DNA from: Kordiimonas pumila
Lineage (GTDB): Bacteria > Pseudomonadota > Alphaproteobacteria > Sphingomonadales > Kordiimonadaceae
Length of the DNA: 64,000 nucleotides
Direction: 5' to 3'
Assembly: GCF_015240255.1 (NCBI RefSeq)
Contig: NZ_CP061205.1
Location: forward strand, 1,509,501-1,573,500
Shown: in pieces, positions 1-9,156 of the stretch
Numbering within the stretch: position 1 is the first letter of the stretch
Layout of the letters: each line of letters opens with the position of its first letter
Position numbers and translations under genes: made by a program
Notes under the pieces: model-generated
What the model was told of the DNA's origin: nothing
What the model saw: the letters and a program-made list of their open reading frames with translations, nothing else
The model's database searches: none

Positions 1-2
1 CT

Positions 3-107
3 TGTTTTGATGATGTGCTTGGTCGCGGTGCAGGGGAAACCTGGACTGGTACTCATGATGATCATGCTTACACTGGAATAGTACACGAAGGTCGTGAGGC
101 ATTTTAA
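3..107 (+). CDS. 3' end of an unidentified CDS
   Basis: The window opens inside a reading frame that stays open for 34 codons and stops with TAA at 105-107. The visible tail is rich in Asp, Gly and His (it contains GRGAGETWTGTHDDHAY and ends EGREAF) and reads like genuine protein. The part seen is too short to assign to a family. It points toward the VOC gene, 167 bp downstream. I see no clear terminator in between, so the two could be co-transcribed. Confidence 0.5.
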   Translation, partial: CFDDVLGRGAGETWTGTHDDHAYTGIVHEGREAF

Positions 108-274
108 CGCCAGATCTGAATTGATACAGGCAGGTGGCTAAGGCTATCTGCACTAATCAAAAGCCATGGTTGGTGATGTAACCCAACTGGGCAGCCTGAT
201 GGTTGGCCAGCAAGGTATCTGTCACGTCTGTGGTGGCTGCGGGGCGCAGCTAGAAAGGAAATACAGTACAGACT

Positions 275-1219
275 ATGATAGAAGATATAAACATAAAGCC
301 GATACGAGAATTTGATCATCTTATGTGCGGAGTGAAGGATGTAGAGGCAGTAGAAGATGCATTTAAGATGTTAGGCTTTACCATGGGGCCGGTTACACCA
401 CTAGAAGGCGTTGGTGTAGTAAATCGCCGTATCCTATTAACGCCCAAACATAAAAATATTGCGAATTATATTGAGTTTATGCAGCTTGGAGGGGCGTCTG
501 GAGATATTCCATCCTACCTGAAAAAATGGCTTGGTGCTAGCGTGCGAGGTGATGAGGGTATTCATTCTTTTATCATGCGTACCGATGACGCACGAGCCGC
601 CTTTACGCATTTTGAAAAACGACATCAGGCAGACCCGTCTGGTGGTTTTTCCCCTGTTTTGTTGGAACAGGATTTTGTGCAGAATGGGCCGGATGGTATG
701 CCGTACCGGGTGAATTTCAGTAATTGTATTATGCCTGATCTTGAGCCACCTTTATATATTTCTACATCGCAGATCAAAACGCTGGATTTTTATATGGATT
801 CTGTCTGGCGGACCCATCCGAACGGAGCCTGCTCATGGCTTTCTACAATAGCAGTATCAAAGACACCTCTGGAAACAGCTAAGGGTATGCAGGCTGTGTG
901 GGGTGGTGATATTCACCTTGATGATGAGGGTATGGTTGCGGTTGGTCCTAGCGAAATGCGCCTAAAGATTTTCACACCTGAAAGGTTCGAGCATACCTAT
1001 GGTGTTCCTGTTAAGACAGGCGCTGACAGGCAAGAAGTGCTTCCCTATGCTGCGGGTGTGCACATATCTGTTAATAATATTGATGAAACGCTCGATTTTT
1101 TATTAAAGCGACAGATCAAGCCTGTGCTGCGGGAGCACTATGTTATTATTCCACCTGAATATGCACATGGCATTCTGCTGTGCTTCGAACAAGAAAAAAC
1201 CAATGCAGCGGGTGAGTAA
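275..1219 (+). CDS. VOC (glyoxalase-like) family protein
   Basis: A 314-residue protein with the layout of a glyoxalase-like/VOC protein. An N-terminal module starts near residue 13 (FDHLMCGVKDVEAVEDAF), where a metal-binding His normally lies in the first beta strand. A second module starts around residue 165 (IKTLDFYMDSV). Members of this superfamily are metal-dependent lyases, isomerases or dioxygenases. The reaction cannot be read from sequence. It is soluble, with no signal peptide. The ATG is preceded by AAGGA at 255-259, a rather long spacing. The convergent IclR gene begins 67 bp after its stop. The neighbouring amide-hydrolase genes suggest a catabolic role, but that is inference. 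Confidence 0.7.
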   Translation: MIEDINIKPIREFDHLMCGVKDVEAVEDAFKMLGFTMGPVTPLEGVGVVNRRILLTPKHKNIANYIEFMQLGGASGDIPSYLKKWLGASVRGDEGIHSFIMRTDDARAAFTHFEKRHQADPSGGFSPVLLEQDFVQNGPDGMPYRVNFSNCIMPDLEPPLYISTSQIKTLDFYMDSVWRTHPNGACSWLSTIAVSKTPLETAKGMQAVWGGDIHLDDEGMVAVGPSEMRLKIFTPERFEHTYGVPVKTGADRQEVLPYAAGVHISVNNIDETLDFLLKRQIKPVLREHYVIIPPEYAHGILLCFEQEKTNAAGE

Positions 1220-1286
1220 GCGGTTATGCTCACGCTGGTGTATGAAGCTGAGTTGTTGCCCTTGATTTCAAAGGAGCACCTGAAAA

Positions 1287-2081
1287 TTAGGTGTCCTTAA
1301 AGCCCAAGTGATAGGAAAGGGCTGTAGTTGTTTCCAGCAAGTCCTTAAGTGCCGGGTGATCTGGGTCGTCCAGTTTTTCATTCTCACCTGTTACAGATAG
1401 GACTGCGCTGGCTTCGCCGTGAAAATTTAATATCGGGCTGGCAACGGCTTGAAGATGAGGCAAGACATCAACATCAATAAAGGAGAGGCGCGTTTTGCGT
1501 AAGTTTTCAAGGGATGACTCGATAGTCTTGAGTATAGCTTTTTGTGCGGCCTTTTCGCGCCTGGTCTTGAATTCCAAATCCACAGCAGGTTTGGTAACTT
1601 GCTCAGGGAGAAAGGCCCTGAAGATGCGCCCGGTTGCCGATCGCATCGGGAGTAGGGAACCCAGAGCAATAGAGGTGATTATTGGGGGGCTGCACTGCTC
1701 AAGCTTCACAATGGTAGGCCCTTGTACGCTATAAACAGTGAGTGCAACCATAACATGGTGCTCATGCGCTAAGCGCTTCATTTCCGGCGTGGCAATTTCC
1801 ACAATATTGGTGCGGCTGAGTGCTGATAGCCCAATATCGAGCGCGAGGGGGCCTAGGTCATAATGAGATGTGTAGGGGTCTTGCCGCAAAAGGCCAGACT
1901 GAAGAAAGCTGGACACGTACCTATGTACATTACTGGATGCCATCCCAACAGCTTCGCTGAGTTCCTTCAGGGGTAAGGGGCCGTTGGCCTTTGCCATTGC
2001 TTTCAATATAGAGACACCAATGTCAACTGATTGAACACCTCTGCGATTTTCAATCTTTGAGTCCGAAGATCTGCGTGCCAT
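1287..2081 (-). CDS. IclR family transcriptional regulator
   Basis: The N-terminal winged helix (GVQSVDIGVSILKAMAKANGPLPLKEL, then a recognition helix near NVHRYVSSF) is followed by the IclR effector-binding domain (YSVQGPTIVKLEQ, LPMRSATGRIFRAFLP). The frame is open upstream to 2228, but I choose the ATG at 2081 because AAGGA lies 11 bases before it and the product then starts MARRSSDSK, just before the helix-turn-helix. That gives 264 residues, the usual family length. It is divergent from the amidase unit. A palindromic element at 2282-2300, repeated upstream of 10305, is a plausible operator for it. IclR proteins usually sense small aromatic or organic acids. Confidence 0.9.
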   Translation of the reverse strand: MARRSSDSKIENRRGVQSVDIGVSILKAMAKANGPLPLKELSEAVGMASSNVHRYVSSFLQSGLLRQDPYTSHYDLGPLALDIGLSALSRTNIVEIATPEMKRLAHEHHVMVALTVYSVQGPTIVKLEQCSPPIITSIALGSLLPMRSATGRIFRAFLPEQVTKPAVDLEFKTRREKAAQKAILKTIESSLENLRKTRLSFIDVDVLPHLQAVASPILNFHGEASAVLSVTGENEKLDDPDHPALKDLLETTTALSYHLGFKDT

Positions 2082-2364
2082 TGGTGTTGTTATCCTTACG
2101 AAATTCCAGTCGTTTGGTCTGATCATATCTGACGTATTATTGTATGATATTGGTTTAAAGTTATACCAGCCCTGTTGACAAAGCTTATTCACTAAATTGG
2201 GGGTATTTGCAAGGCTTACTGTGAACAAGAGACCTAGTTGTTTACTACATGGCGTGATGATGTGATGTTATTTGTAAATAAACAATCAATTGTCTATTGT
2301 GGATTTATATGCGCCATGTTACGGTGTTGGCTATATTGAAATTGAATTGTATGGGATCGTGAAA
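2082..2364. other. Divergent intergenic region, IclR to amidase
   Basis: This 283-bp stretch separates the IclR start from the amidase ATG. Both flanking frames are technically open into it, but neither extension looks like protein. It holds the 19-bp repeated element at 2282-2300. I could not pick a convincing -35/-10 pair with standard spacing. Confidence 0.5.
2282..2300 (+). promoter_or_regulatory. Putative operator, copy 1 (ACAATCAATTGTCTATTGT)
   Basis: The 12-bp dyad ACAAT-CA-ATTGT is followed after two bases by a further ATTGT. The same 19-bp layout, with 16 of 19 identical positions, occurs at 10167-10185, where it lies across a -35/-10 pair. This copy ends 64 bases before the amidase ATG. 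The adjacent divergent IclR gene makes IclR the likeliest binder, which is inference. Confidence 0.5.
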
Positions 2365-3846
2365 ATGGATAGGCGGGAATTTGTTTTAAGTGCAGTAGGG
2401 GTTGCTGCTATGGCGGGTTTGCCCACAGCAGTTAGGGCGCTGACAAAAGATCAGGCATTATGGAAGTATGATGCGATTGGGTTAGCAGAACTGGTCCGCA
2501 CAGGGCAGATCTCTCCGCTTGAGTTGTTGAATGCAACAATAGCCCGATGCGAACACATAGATGAAAAGGTCAATGCTCTATCGATCAAGCATTATGAAAA
2601 AGCCCGTGCGGATATTGCAGCAGGCCTGCCTGATGGCCCTTTAAAAGGGGTCCCTTTTATACTGAAAGACCTTGAAGTTGAGCTTGCAGGCACTGTGACC
2701 ACTAACGGTAGCAAGCTTATGCAAAAAAAAGCAGATCAGGATAGCGAGCTGGTGGCGCGGTATCGCAAAGCAGGGCTTGTTATGTTTGCAAAAGCGGCGG
2801 CGCCGGAAGGTGGTACTGCGGGCTCTACGGAATCTATGATGCATGGCCTTACCTTAAATCCGTGGAACCCCGAGGTTGCAGCGGGTGGCTCGTCTGGCGG
2901 TTCCTGTGTGGCCGTTGCCTCTGGTATGGTGCCAGCGGCAGAGGCTTCTGATGGCGGGGGTTCCATTCGGGCGCCTGCATCACAGTGCGGCATATACGGC
3001 CTGAAAGTTAGTCGTGGGCTTACCCCTTATGGGGGCGACTTGAGTGTTGCGCATGCGGTAACAAAAACTGTGCGTGACAGTGCAGCCTTGCTGGATGCAG
3101 TTGCGGGGCCATATCACCGTAGCATGTACCGCGCACCCATGCCCGAAGACGATACGTATCTTGAGCTTTTGGACCGTGAACCTAAAAAATTGAAAATGGC
3201 ATTCTTTGACTCGTACGAAGGGTACGAAACGCATGAAGAATGCAAAATTGCCACGCGCAATGCTGTACGGCTGTGTGAAAGTCTAGGGCATCATGTGGAG
3301 GAGGTGAAACCCCCGGTTGATATGGCCGGGTTGTATCAGCCTTTCACGACCCTCTTTAAGGTGGGTATGCTGCGTCTCGTTCAGTTTCTTGAGCATATTC
3401 ACGGTCGTCCGATCCAGCCGGGTGATGTTGACGCAGGTAAATGGATTGCAGCTGAAGAGGGCAAAAAAATCGATGGAGCCACCTATATGGCAGCGCATTC
3501 AAAATTTGCTGAACTGACTGCAAAAATGGGTGATTTTTTTACCAATTACGATGTGCTTGTAACACCAACTCTTGGGCAGCCTCCTGTGCACCCAAGCAAG
3601 CTTAGCCCGCTTACTGGGCCAATTGATGGTGTGTCCAAGGTTACTCAGGTGTATGGCACAACGACTGTGTTAGGGTCTCTCTCAGGTATTCCGGGGGCAT
3701 CAGTGCCATTGCATTGGACGCCAGAGGGCTTGCCTGTTGGTGTACTGTTCCAATCTGCTATTGGGCAAGATGCACGTTTGCTGCAATTGTCCGCACAGCT
3801 TGAGAAGGCGCAGCCATGGATTAATAAATACCCTGATCTAGGATAG
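2365..3846 (+). CDS. Tat-exported amidase (amidase signature family)
   Basis: A 493-residue amidase-signature enzyme. The Ser-cisSer-Lys triad is visible: Lys101 in FILKDL, cis-Ser176 in GGSSGGS, and nucleophile Ser200 in DGGGSIRAP. The N-terminus MDRREFVLSAVGVAAMAG is a twin-arginine-type signal (RRxF plus hydrophobic stretch), so the enzyme probably acts in the periplasm. I chose the ATG at 2365 because upstream residues look non-coding and this start gives an intact Tat signal. Family members hydrolyse carboxamides, including cyclic amide dimers and peptide amides; the substrate here is unknown. It is followed with no gap by an MFS permease and heads a unit of hydrolases and permeases running to about 9088. 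Confidence 0.88.
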   Translation: MDRREFVLSAVGVAAMAGLPTAVRALTKDQALWKYDAIGLAELVRTGQISPLELLNATIARCEHIDEKVNALSIKHYEKARADIAAGLPDGPLKGVPFILKDLEVELAGTVTTNGSKLMQKKADQDSELVARYRKAGLVMFAKAAAPEGGTAGSTESMMHGLTLNPWNPEVAAGGSSGGSCVAVASGMVPAAEASDGGGSIRAPASQCGIYGLKVSRGLTPYGGDLSVAHAVTKTVRDSAALLDAVAGPYHRSMYRAPMPEDDTYLELLDREPKKLKMAFFDSYEGYETHEECKIATRNAVRLCESLGHHVEEVKPPVDMAGLYQPFTTLFKVGMLRLVQFLEHIHGRPIQPGDVDAGKWIAAEEGKKIDGATYMAAHSKFAELTAKMGDFFTNYDVLVTPTLGQPPVHPSKLSPLTGPIDGVSKVTQVYGTTTVLGSLSGIPGASVPLHWTPEGLPVGVLFQSAIGQDARLLQLSAQLEKAQPWINKYPDLG

Positions 3847-5145
3847 ATGAAAACCATGCCGGCAAAAAACAGGCATTCTTGGTATGTTGTTGGGCTATTG
3901 ACGGTCTGCTATGTTCTTTCGTTAATTGACCGGTTGATTGTTGGGCTGTTAGTGGAGCCCATGAAAGCATCGCTTGGTTTAAGCGACTTTGAAATCGCTT
4001 TGCTGCAAGGGCCTGCATTTGCGATTCTGTATGCAGTACTGGGCGTGCCCTTGGGGCGTGTCGCAGATATTTGGAACCGTAAAAATCTTATCTCAATTGC
4101 TATAGCGCTCTGGAGTGTTGCAACAATGGGGTGTGGCTTGGCAGGTGGTTTTATAAGCCTGCTGATTGCCCGCATCGGTGTTGGTGTTGGGGAAGCTGCT
4201 CTTAGCCCATCGGCATATTCCATGTTTGCGGATATGTTCGACAAAGGGCGATTGGGGCGTGCGATCTCTGTGTTTACCGTTGGAGGGATTGCGGGGGTTG
4301 GGCTTTCTCTGTTGCTGGGTGGGGCATTATTTGGCTATTTCAGTAGTATAGGGCCTGTTTCCCTCCTTGGCTTTGGTGTGCTTTTGCCGTGGCAAATGAC
4401 ATTCGTGGTGCTAGGCATTCCGGGCATAGCGATTGCCTTTGTAATTTACTTTGGTGTGCAGGAGCCAGAACGAGCGGGCGCACAACGAACAGTCGAACCT
4501 GTTGCTGCGGTTGCTGGGTATATTATAGGGCATGGTAGGTTCTATGCTTCCATCTTTGTTCTTCATGCCCTTATTGCTGGTGTGCTCTATGGTTTTTATA
4601 ATTGGGCACCGTCTTATTTAATCCGTGATTTTGCTATGGGGCCGCAAATTGTGGGGCCTCGGTTTGGCTTATTGGCTATTGCTGCGGGCATAACAGGCCC
4701 CTTGTTAGCTGGGTGGATTGCTGATCGCTTGCAGGTGCGGTACGGCGCCACGGCACCGCTGTTTACAGCCGGTGGCTTTTTTGCCGTACTAGCCGTGGTT
4801 TCCTTGTTTGCATTCCGTGCGGATACTTTTGAACTTGCGTTGGTTGGTTGTGGCATGGTTGCTTTGTTTGGGTCGGCAATGCTTGGGCTGCCGCCTATAG
4901 CGTTACAGCTTGCAACTCCTAACCGCATGCGTGGCCAAGTTTCTGGGCTAAGTCTGATGATCAGTAATTTGGTTGGCCTTGGTGCAGGCCCCGTTGTTAT
5001 TGCAGGCCTTTCAGAGTTTGTATTCCCTGATCAGGGGTTGGGCTTTGTTTTGATGGTTGTGATTGCTACTACATCTGTATGCGGTGCGGCCCTTGGGTTT
5101 TGGGCCACGTTAAAGGCAGACCGAAAGATATTGGGTAATGAGTAA
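3847..5145 (+). CDS. MFS transporter, spinster-like
   Basis: A 432-residue membrane protein with about 12 hydrophobic segments and the MFS loop 2-3 motif in the form GVPLGRVADIWNRKN (around residue 60). The first segment (WYVVGLLTVCYVLSLIDR) and the GEAALSP motif in helix 5 resemble spinster-type MFS permeases, which are common in alphaproteobacterial catabolic islands. The ATG immediately follows the amidase stop, and the gene overlaps the next by 8 bp (ATGAGTAA), so it is translationally coupled on both sides. A role importing the product of the periplasmic amidase, or a related substrate for the C45 enzyme downstream, is inferred from context. Confidence 0.85.
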   Translation: MKTMPAKNRHSWYVVGLLTVCYVLSLIDRLIVGLLVEPMKASLGLSDFEIALLQGPAFAILYAVLGVPLGRVADIWNRKNLISIAIALWSVATMGCGLAGGFISLLIARIGVGVGEAALSPSAYSMFADMFDKGRLGRAISVFTVGGIAGVGLSLLLGGALFGYFSSIGPVSLLGFGVLLPWQMTFVVLGIPGIAIAFVIYFGVQEPERAGAQRTVEPVAAVAGYIIGHGRFYASIFVLHALIAGVLYGFYNWAPSYLIRDFAMGPQIVGPRFGLLAIAAGITGPLLAGWIADRLQVRYGATAPLFTAGGFFAVLAVVSLFAFRADTFELALVGCGMVALFGSAMLGLPPIALQLATPNRMRGQVSGLSLMISNLVGLGAGPVVIAGLSEFVFPDQGLGFVLMVVIATTSVCGAALGFWATLKADRKILGNE

Positions 5146-7240
5146 TTTAAAGTTGCCGTCAGACTTAACCCTGCAGACCCAAAGCCTGATGTCGAGGGCT
5201 CATTATGCAATCTTGCAGGGGTCTATGTCTGTGAAAGACTTATCGGGTGATCATTATACTGCGCAGCTTGCATGTCTGGATAGGTCTATTTTACACCTAT
5301 CCCGCGGGAAATGGTTATATGGCCGTGCAACAGGGGAATTAGCAGATTTTGCATTAAGAAGCTTCTCAGTGGATGATTTAACCGAGGCTTGCAAAAGTTT
5401 TACCCAAGCGATCAGGATAATTGACGAGATAAGCGAAAGTACCCTCGCAGAACAGCCTGTTCCAGCTGACGGTATCACACAGAAAAACGAACTTACATGG
5501 TTTCAGGATACCCCCATTGTCCCCAGCATATGCCCGCTGGTGATTTTGGCAGGCTCTTCTGTGGATATGGGGCGGCAATATGCCAGCCAGTGCATTGAAA
5601 TTTTTGGCCCCTTTATTTTTGAAGCCTTTGCCGAAAAATGTTTTTCCAAGGCGGAAAAAGATCATTTAAACGCATGGGCGGATAAGATCCGGCAGTTCAC
5701 ACCTGAAGTACTTGATATGGCAACTGGCATTGCCGAAGGGGCAAGCCAGTGCGGCATTGCCCTAAGCCAAGATCAGGCATTATCCTTGTGGATAGGCACC
5801 CTGCAGCCTGCAACTTCTCCAGCGCCCATTGGTGTGCTTGATGCAGAAGGGGGCGGTGTTATGGGGGCATATTTTGGTAATGTTGAAGGTGCAGAGCCCC
5901 TGCACGGTGATATTGGGGAAGGGCTTTGCAGCGGTGCTGCGGCATGGGGCAGTGCCACCAAAGATGGGCATCTTTATTTCTCCTCCTCTACAGACCATGA
6001 TTGTACGTTTCAGGTAACGATTATTGCATACCCGGACGAGGGCTATCCTTTTATATATACACCCTTTTCCGTGAACGGGTCAGTGCCGGGGGTAGGTAGG
6101 TTTGGTTTGGCGGGCCATCCGGGTTTCAATAGCGCAGGGCTTGCTTATATTCATCATGGCGGCGGCGGTGCCTGCGCTGAAAATACCAAGGAGTGGGGCT
6201 ACGGTATTCCCAAAGGGGCATCCACATTTCATGTTTTACGGTATGCGAAATCAGCCGGGCAGGCGGAAAGCATGGAAGGTGATTTCCCAATTGGTAATGT
6301 AGGGCATGTGCTTGGCTCACCCGGTGGATTTTATGCTGATGATTGCGGTGGTTTTGTTTACGAATCCCGGGACCGGGATAAGCCTGTGATACGGTATGAT
6401 ACGCAAGATACTGCGGGCATTCGGCACCAATTTTTGTATGCGACCAATAATATAATCAGCAAAAATATATCCTCGCCTGTGTTCCCCGGTACAGTGGGGG
6501 AAACGTGGCACCCAGTTCAGGGCTGGATATGTGAACAGGCTGATAAAGCAGACGATGCTGGCCTATTAACGCGGCGGTTATGGTCTGTTTCAGCGGCTTC
6601 CAGAAACCAGTATCTGTATGATGCTTTAAGGGCCCATGAGGGTGCTCTTGATCTGCAGAAAATGGTGTCTTTGTTTCAACAAGGCCCAGATGTTGGTGCT
6701 GTGACTTGGGGTGAGGCCGAGGCGGATATGAATGCGGGTGGCCTACTTCCTCGTCACTCGGCAGCACACCGATTGAATGCTTTTGTTGCGGCGGGTGCCC
6801 CGGCAGACCGGAAATATCTGGCAGCAATCGGGCCTATAACGCACCGCTCTGTGTCTCCTAATCGTCCGGGGCATGGATACTTTATCTATGATGAAACGAA
6901 TGCTTACTGGGAAGTGACGCTGGCTGACAGCATTATTGATATGCTTGAAATTGCCAAAAGTGTTGCTTGTGAATTAGCGGCCAAAGCCGAGAAGGCAATG
7001 GGTCAGGCTTTGCGGGCTAAGCATGCGAATAAGAAAACGGCCGATCACTTTAAAGAAATACAGGCTCTTTTAGCGACAGAACTTCCTACGTTCAGCGACA
7101 CTAATCGAACAGATAAGGCGCTGTCATCTGCATCTAAGTGCTTACGCCGCTATACCCGTGCACAAGTGCGGGCACGGCAAATTCTTCAATCGCTTAATCC
7201 ACCAGAGGAGTGGGATATCAAGCGTATTTACTCATCTTAA
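5138..7240 (+). CDS. C45-type autoproteolytic acyltransferase/hydrolase with N-terminal extension
   Basis: A 700-residue protein, roughly twice the length of a simple C45 enzyme. Residues 1-125 are an unassigned, mostly helical region. The C45-like part starts near PLVILAGSSVDMGRQYASQ (residue 133), the usual location of the GxxxExG-type entry motif. Cys264 in GEGLCSGAAAWG fits the nucleophile exposed by Gly-Cys self-cleavage in penicillin-acyltransferase-like enzymes. The following block (TKDGHLYFSSSTDHD) fits the Ntn fold. Such enzymes cut or form amide bonds of acylated amines or peptides. A second, short C45 gene lies at 48222. It overlaps the MFS gene by 8 bp and ends 12 bp before the creatininase-like gene. 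The C-terminal 120 residues are helical and charged and not recognised. Confidence 0.7.
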   Translation: MSNLKLPSDLTLQTQSLMSRAHYAILQGSMSVKDLSGDHYTAQLACLDRSILHLSRGKWLYGRATGELADFALRSFSVDDLTEACKSFTQAIRIIDEISESTLAEQPVPADGITQKNELTWFQDTPIVPSICPLVILAGSSVDMGRQYASQCIEIFGPFIFEAFAEKCFSKAEKDHLNAWADKIRQFTPEVLDMATGIAEGASQCGIALSQDQALSLWIGTLQPATSPAPIGVLDAEGGGVMGAYFGNVEGAEPLHGDIGEGLCSGAAAWGSATKDGHLYFSSSTDHDCTFQVTIIAYPDEGYPFIYTPFSVNGSVPGVGRFGLAGHPGFNSAGLAYIHHGGGGACAENTKEWGYGIPKGASTFHVLRYAKSAGQAESMEGDFPIGNVGHVLGSPGGFYADDCGGFVYESRDRDKPVIRYDTQDTAGIRHQFLYATNNIISKNISSPVFPGTVGETWHPVQGWICEQADKADDAGLLTRRLWSVSAASRNQYLYDALRAHEGALDLQKMVSLFQQGPDVGAVTWGEAEADMNAGGLLPRHSAAHRLNAFVAAGAPADRKYLAAIGPITHRSVSPNRPGHGYFIYDETNAYWEVTLADSIIDMLEIAKSVACELAAKAEKAMGQALRAKHANKKTADHFKEIQALLATELPTFSDTNRTDKALSSASKCLRRYTRAQVRARQILQSLNPPEEWDIKRIYSS

Positions 7241-7252
7241 AAGGGCTAGCTT

Positions 7253-7957
7253 ATGCGTTTTTCTGAAATGAATTGGTCGCACATGGCAGACTATCTGGCG
7301 AGAGACGACAGGTGTGTCTTGCCCCTTGGCTGTGTTGAGCAGCATGCAGCACTGTCCCTCTGTGTGGATGCCATTGTTTCTGAGCGGATGGCGGTGGAGG
7401 CAGCAGAGCCGCTGGGCATTCCTGTTTGCCCGGTGCTGTCTTATTCTGCAACACCTTCTCATGCAGCATTTCCGGGTACGATATCGGTTCGGCTCAGTAC
7501 ATTTTTGAATATGGTGGAGGATATTTTAACATCCCTGCTGCAAGGCGGATTTCGTCGCATATTAATTGTAAATGGGCATGGGGGCAATACACCCGCCAAG
7601 ATTTTGGCACAGGAAATACTCGCTAAACATCCTTCCAGTTCCATCATTTTTCATAGTTGGTGGACGGGTCCTGAAACTGCGGCGGCGATCCGCAAAATAG
7701 GACCAGATGGTACCCACGCGAATTGGCTTGAGAATTTACCGTGGACCCGGCTTGATGCTGAAGCACGACCTCCTAAAGCCCCTATCAATGAAGGGCATAT
7801 GGATGCTTCCCCGCCGGAGCATGCAAAAAAAATGCTGGGTGATGGCAGCTATGGTGGGCGGTATGTAGCGCCGGAAGAAGACATGTTGGAAATGTGGCGT
7901 GTTGCAGTGGCAGAAACACGTGATTTGCTGGAAAATTCTTGGCCGTCAATAAACTAG
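7253..7957 (+). CDS. Creatininase family amidohydrolase
   Basis: A 234-residue protein with the creatininase-fold motifs in order: LPLGCVEQHAALSLCVDA (metal ligands Glu, His, Asp), SATPSHAAFPGTISVR, and VNGHGGN with its ligand His. The motif normally written HAGExETS appears as NEGHMDAS, so one metal ligand may have changed from Glu to His and activity may differ from true creatininase. Family members hydrolyse cyclic amides or formamides, or cleave peptides (MftE type). The gene sits 12 bp after the C45 gene, in the amidase-MFS-C45-permease unit, which supports a role in breaking an amide or lactam bond of the imported compound. Confidence 0.82.
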   Translation: MRFSEMNWSHMADYLARDDRCVLPLGCVEQHAALSLCVDAIVSERMAVEAAEPLGIPVCPVLSYSATPSHAAFPGTISVRLSTFLNMVEDILTSLLQGGFRRILIVNGHGGNTPAKILAQEILAKHPSSSIIFHSWWTGPETAAAIRKIGPDGTHANWLENLPWTRLDAEARPPKAPINEGHMDASPPEHAKKMLGDGSYGGRYVAPEEDMLEMWRVAVAETRDLLENSWPSIN

Positions 7958-7975
7958 TGAAGGGTGCTCTTTATC

Positions 7976-9088
7976 ATGGCTAAAAACACACGTTCCTTAC
8001 TGGCGCTCTATGTTCTTCCTGGTCTTGTGATGCAATCTATTGTCATCGGGGGTGGCTATGGTACCGGCCGGGAAATTGCTGAATTTCTGTTGTCTGAGGG
8101 GCCATACGGTGGCCTTTTTGCCTTGCTTGCCGCCACATTGGTGTGGAGCGCAGCTTTAGCCATCAGTTTTGAGTTGGCCCGGGTGTTCAAGGCGTATGAT
8201 TATATCAGTTTTATAAAATGCCTTCTTGGCCCGGGTTGGATTATGTTCGAGGCAGTTTATCTTCTTGGGACAGTTCTTGTTTTATCGATTGTCGGAGCCG
8301 CCTCGGGTGAATTGTTTCACAGCCTTACCGGCGCTCCCACCATTGTTGGGGTGGTGCTGGCTATGGTTTCCATTGCCTATATAACATATAGGGGCAGTGA
8401 GTTTATAAAGCGGTTGTTTGCGGCTTGGTCCATCCTCATTTATATTGCTTATGGCATCCTTATTTTTATTACGGTTAGCCGCTACGGCGAGAGTATTTTC
8501 GCGCAGTTCAAACCATCCCCTATTGAATTTAGTTGGTTTTTCAGTGGTGCTAAATATGCAGCATTAAATGCAGGTATTATTCCTGCTGCTTTGTTTTGCG
8601 TTGTGCATTTGCAGTCAAAAAAGAACGCATTAATTTCTGGCGCGCTTTCTGGGCCTATCATTATGGCACCTGCGCTTCTGCTCTTTTTGTCTTTGCTCAG
8701 CCAGTATCCATTGGTAATGTCAGAACCAATTCCAACCAACACGCTTTTGCAGGTGATTGATATGCCTGTTTTCTCTGTATTTTTTCAAATATTATTGATT
8801 GGAACGGTGATCAACACAGGCGCTGCTTTTATTCATGGTTTTAATGAACGTGTGAACCAAGCTTTTCACCATAAAAAGAAACCATTCACAGCCTTGCACC
8901 GCAGTGCTTTAAGCATAGGTATCACTATAATATCTGTTTTTGCTGCCGAACGCGTGGGCTTGATAGACTTGGTTTCAAAAGGGTACGGCGCTTTTACCCT
9001 CGTTTCACTAGCAGTATTTATTGTGCCTGTTTTAACGGTGGGGGCGTGGCGGGTTGTGGTGCCTAGGAAAAAGGCTAGTAAAGACTAA
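7976..9088 (+). CDS. YkvI-type membrane transporter (APC superfamily)
   Basis: A 370-residue inner-membrane protein with about 10 hydrophobic segments. The first helix carries an unwound, glycine-rich stretch (IVIGGGYGTGREIAEF), typical of YkvI/APC-fold permeases. A GTG at 7964 is in frame, but AAGGG at 7960-7964 is correctly spaced for the ATG at 7976, giving MAKNTRSLLALYVLPG. It is the last gene of the plus-strand unit and faces the racemase-family gene, with a hairpin at 9100-9128 between them. YkvI proteins lack a firmly established substrate; the context suggests an amino acid or amide. Confidence 0.75.
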   Translation: MAKNTRSLLALYVLPGLVMQSIVIGGGYGTGREIAEFLLSEGPYGGLFALLAATLVWSAALAISFELARVFKAYDYISFIKCLLGPGWIMFEAVYLLGTVLVLSIVGAASGELFHSLTGAPTIVGVVLAMVSIAYITYRGSEFIKRLFAAWSILIYIAYGILIFITVSRYGESIFAQFKPSPIEFSWFFSGAKYAALNAGIIPAALFCVVHLQSKKNALISGALSGPIIMAPALLLFLSLLSQYPLVMSEPIPTNTLLQVIDMPVFSVFFQILLIGTVINTGAAFIHGFNERVNQAFHHKKKPFTALHRSALSIGITIISVFAAERVGLIDLVSKGYGAFTLVSLAVFIVPVLTVGAWRVVVPRKKASKD

Positions 9089-9099
9089 TTGGGCTTTAT

Positions 9100-9128
9100 C
9101 ATTCGGTGCGGGCTGTTCACACCGAATG
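9100..9128. terminator. Hairpin between convergent genes
   Basis: A perfect 9-bp stem, CATTCGGTG/CACCGAATG, with an 11-base loop lies between the convergent YkvI and racemase-family genes. No T-run follows on either strand, so it is either a non-canonical terminator or an RNA-stabilising hairpin. Confidence 0.4.
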
Positions 9129-9156
9129 AAGCATATGTTGGTACTGTGGTCTGGCC

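Noticed and set aside
166-315. Short plus-strand frame with a CxxCGGC cluster before the VOC gene
   Set aside because: Only 49 codons, no clear ribosome site, and it overlaps the VOC start in another frame. No family resemblance.
2082-2228. N-terminal extension of the IclR protein
   Set aside because: The extra residues look non-coding and the ATG at 2081 has a good ribosome site and gives a normal family length.
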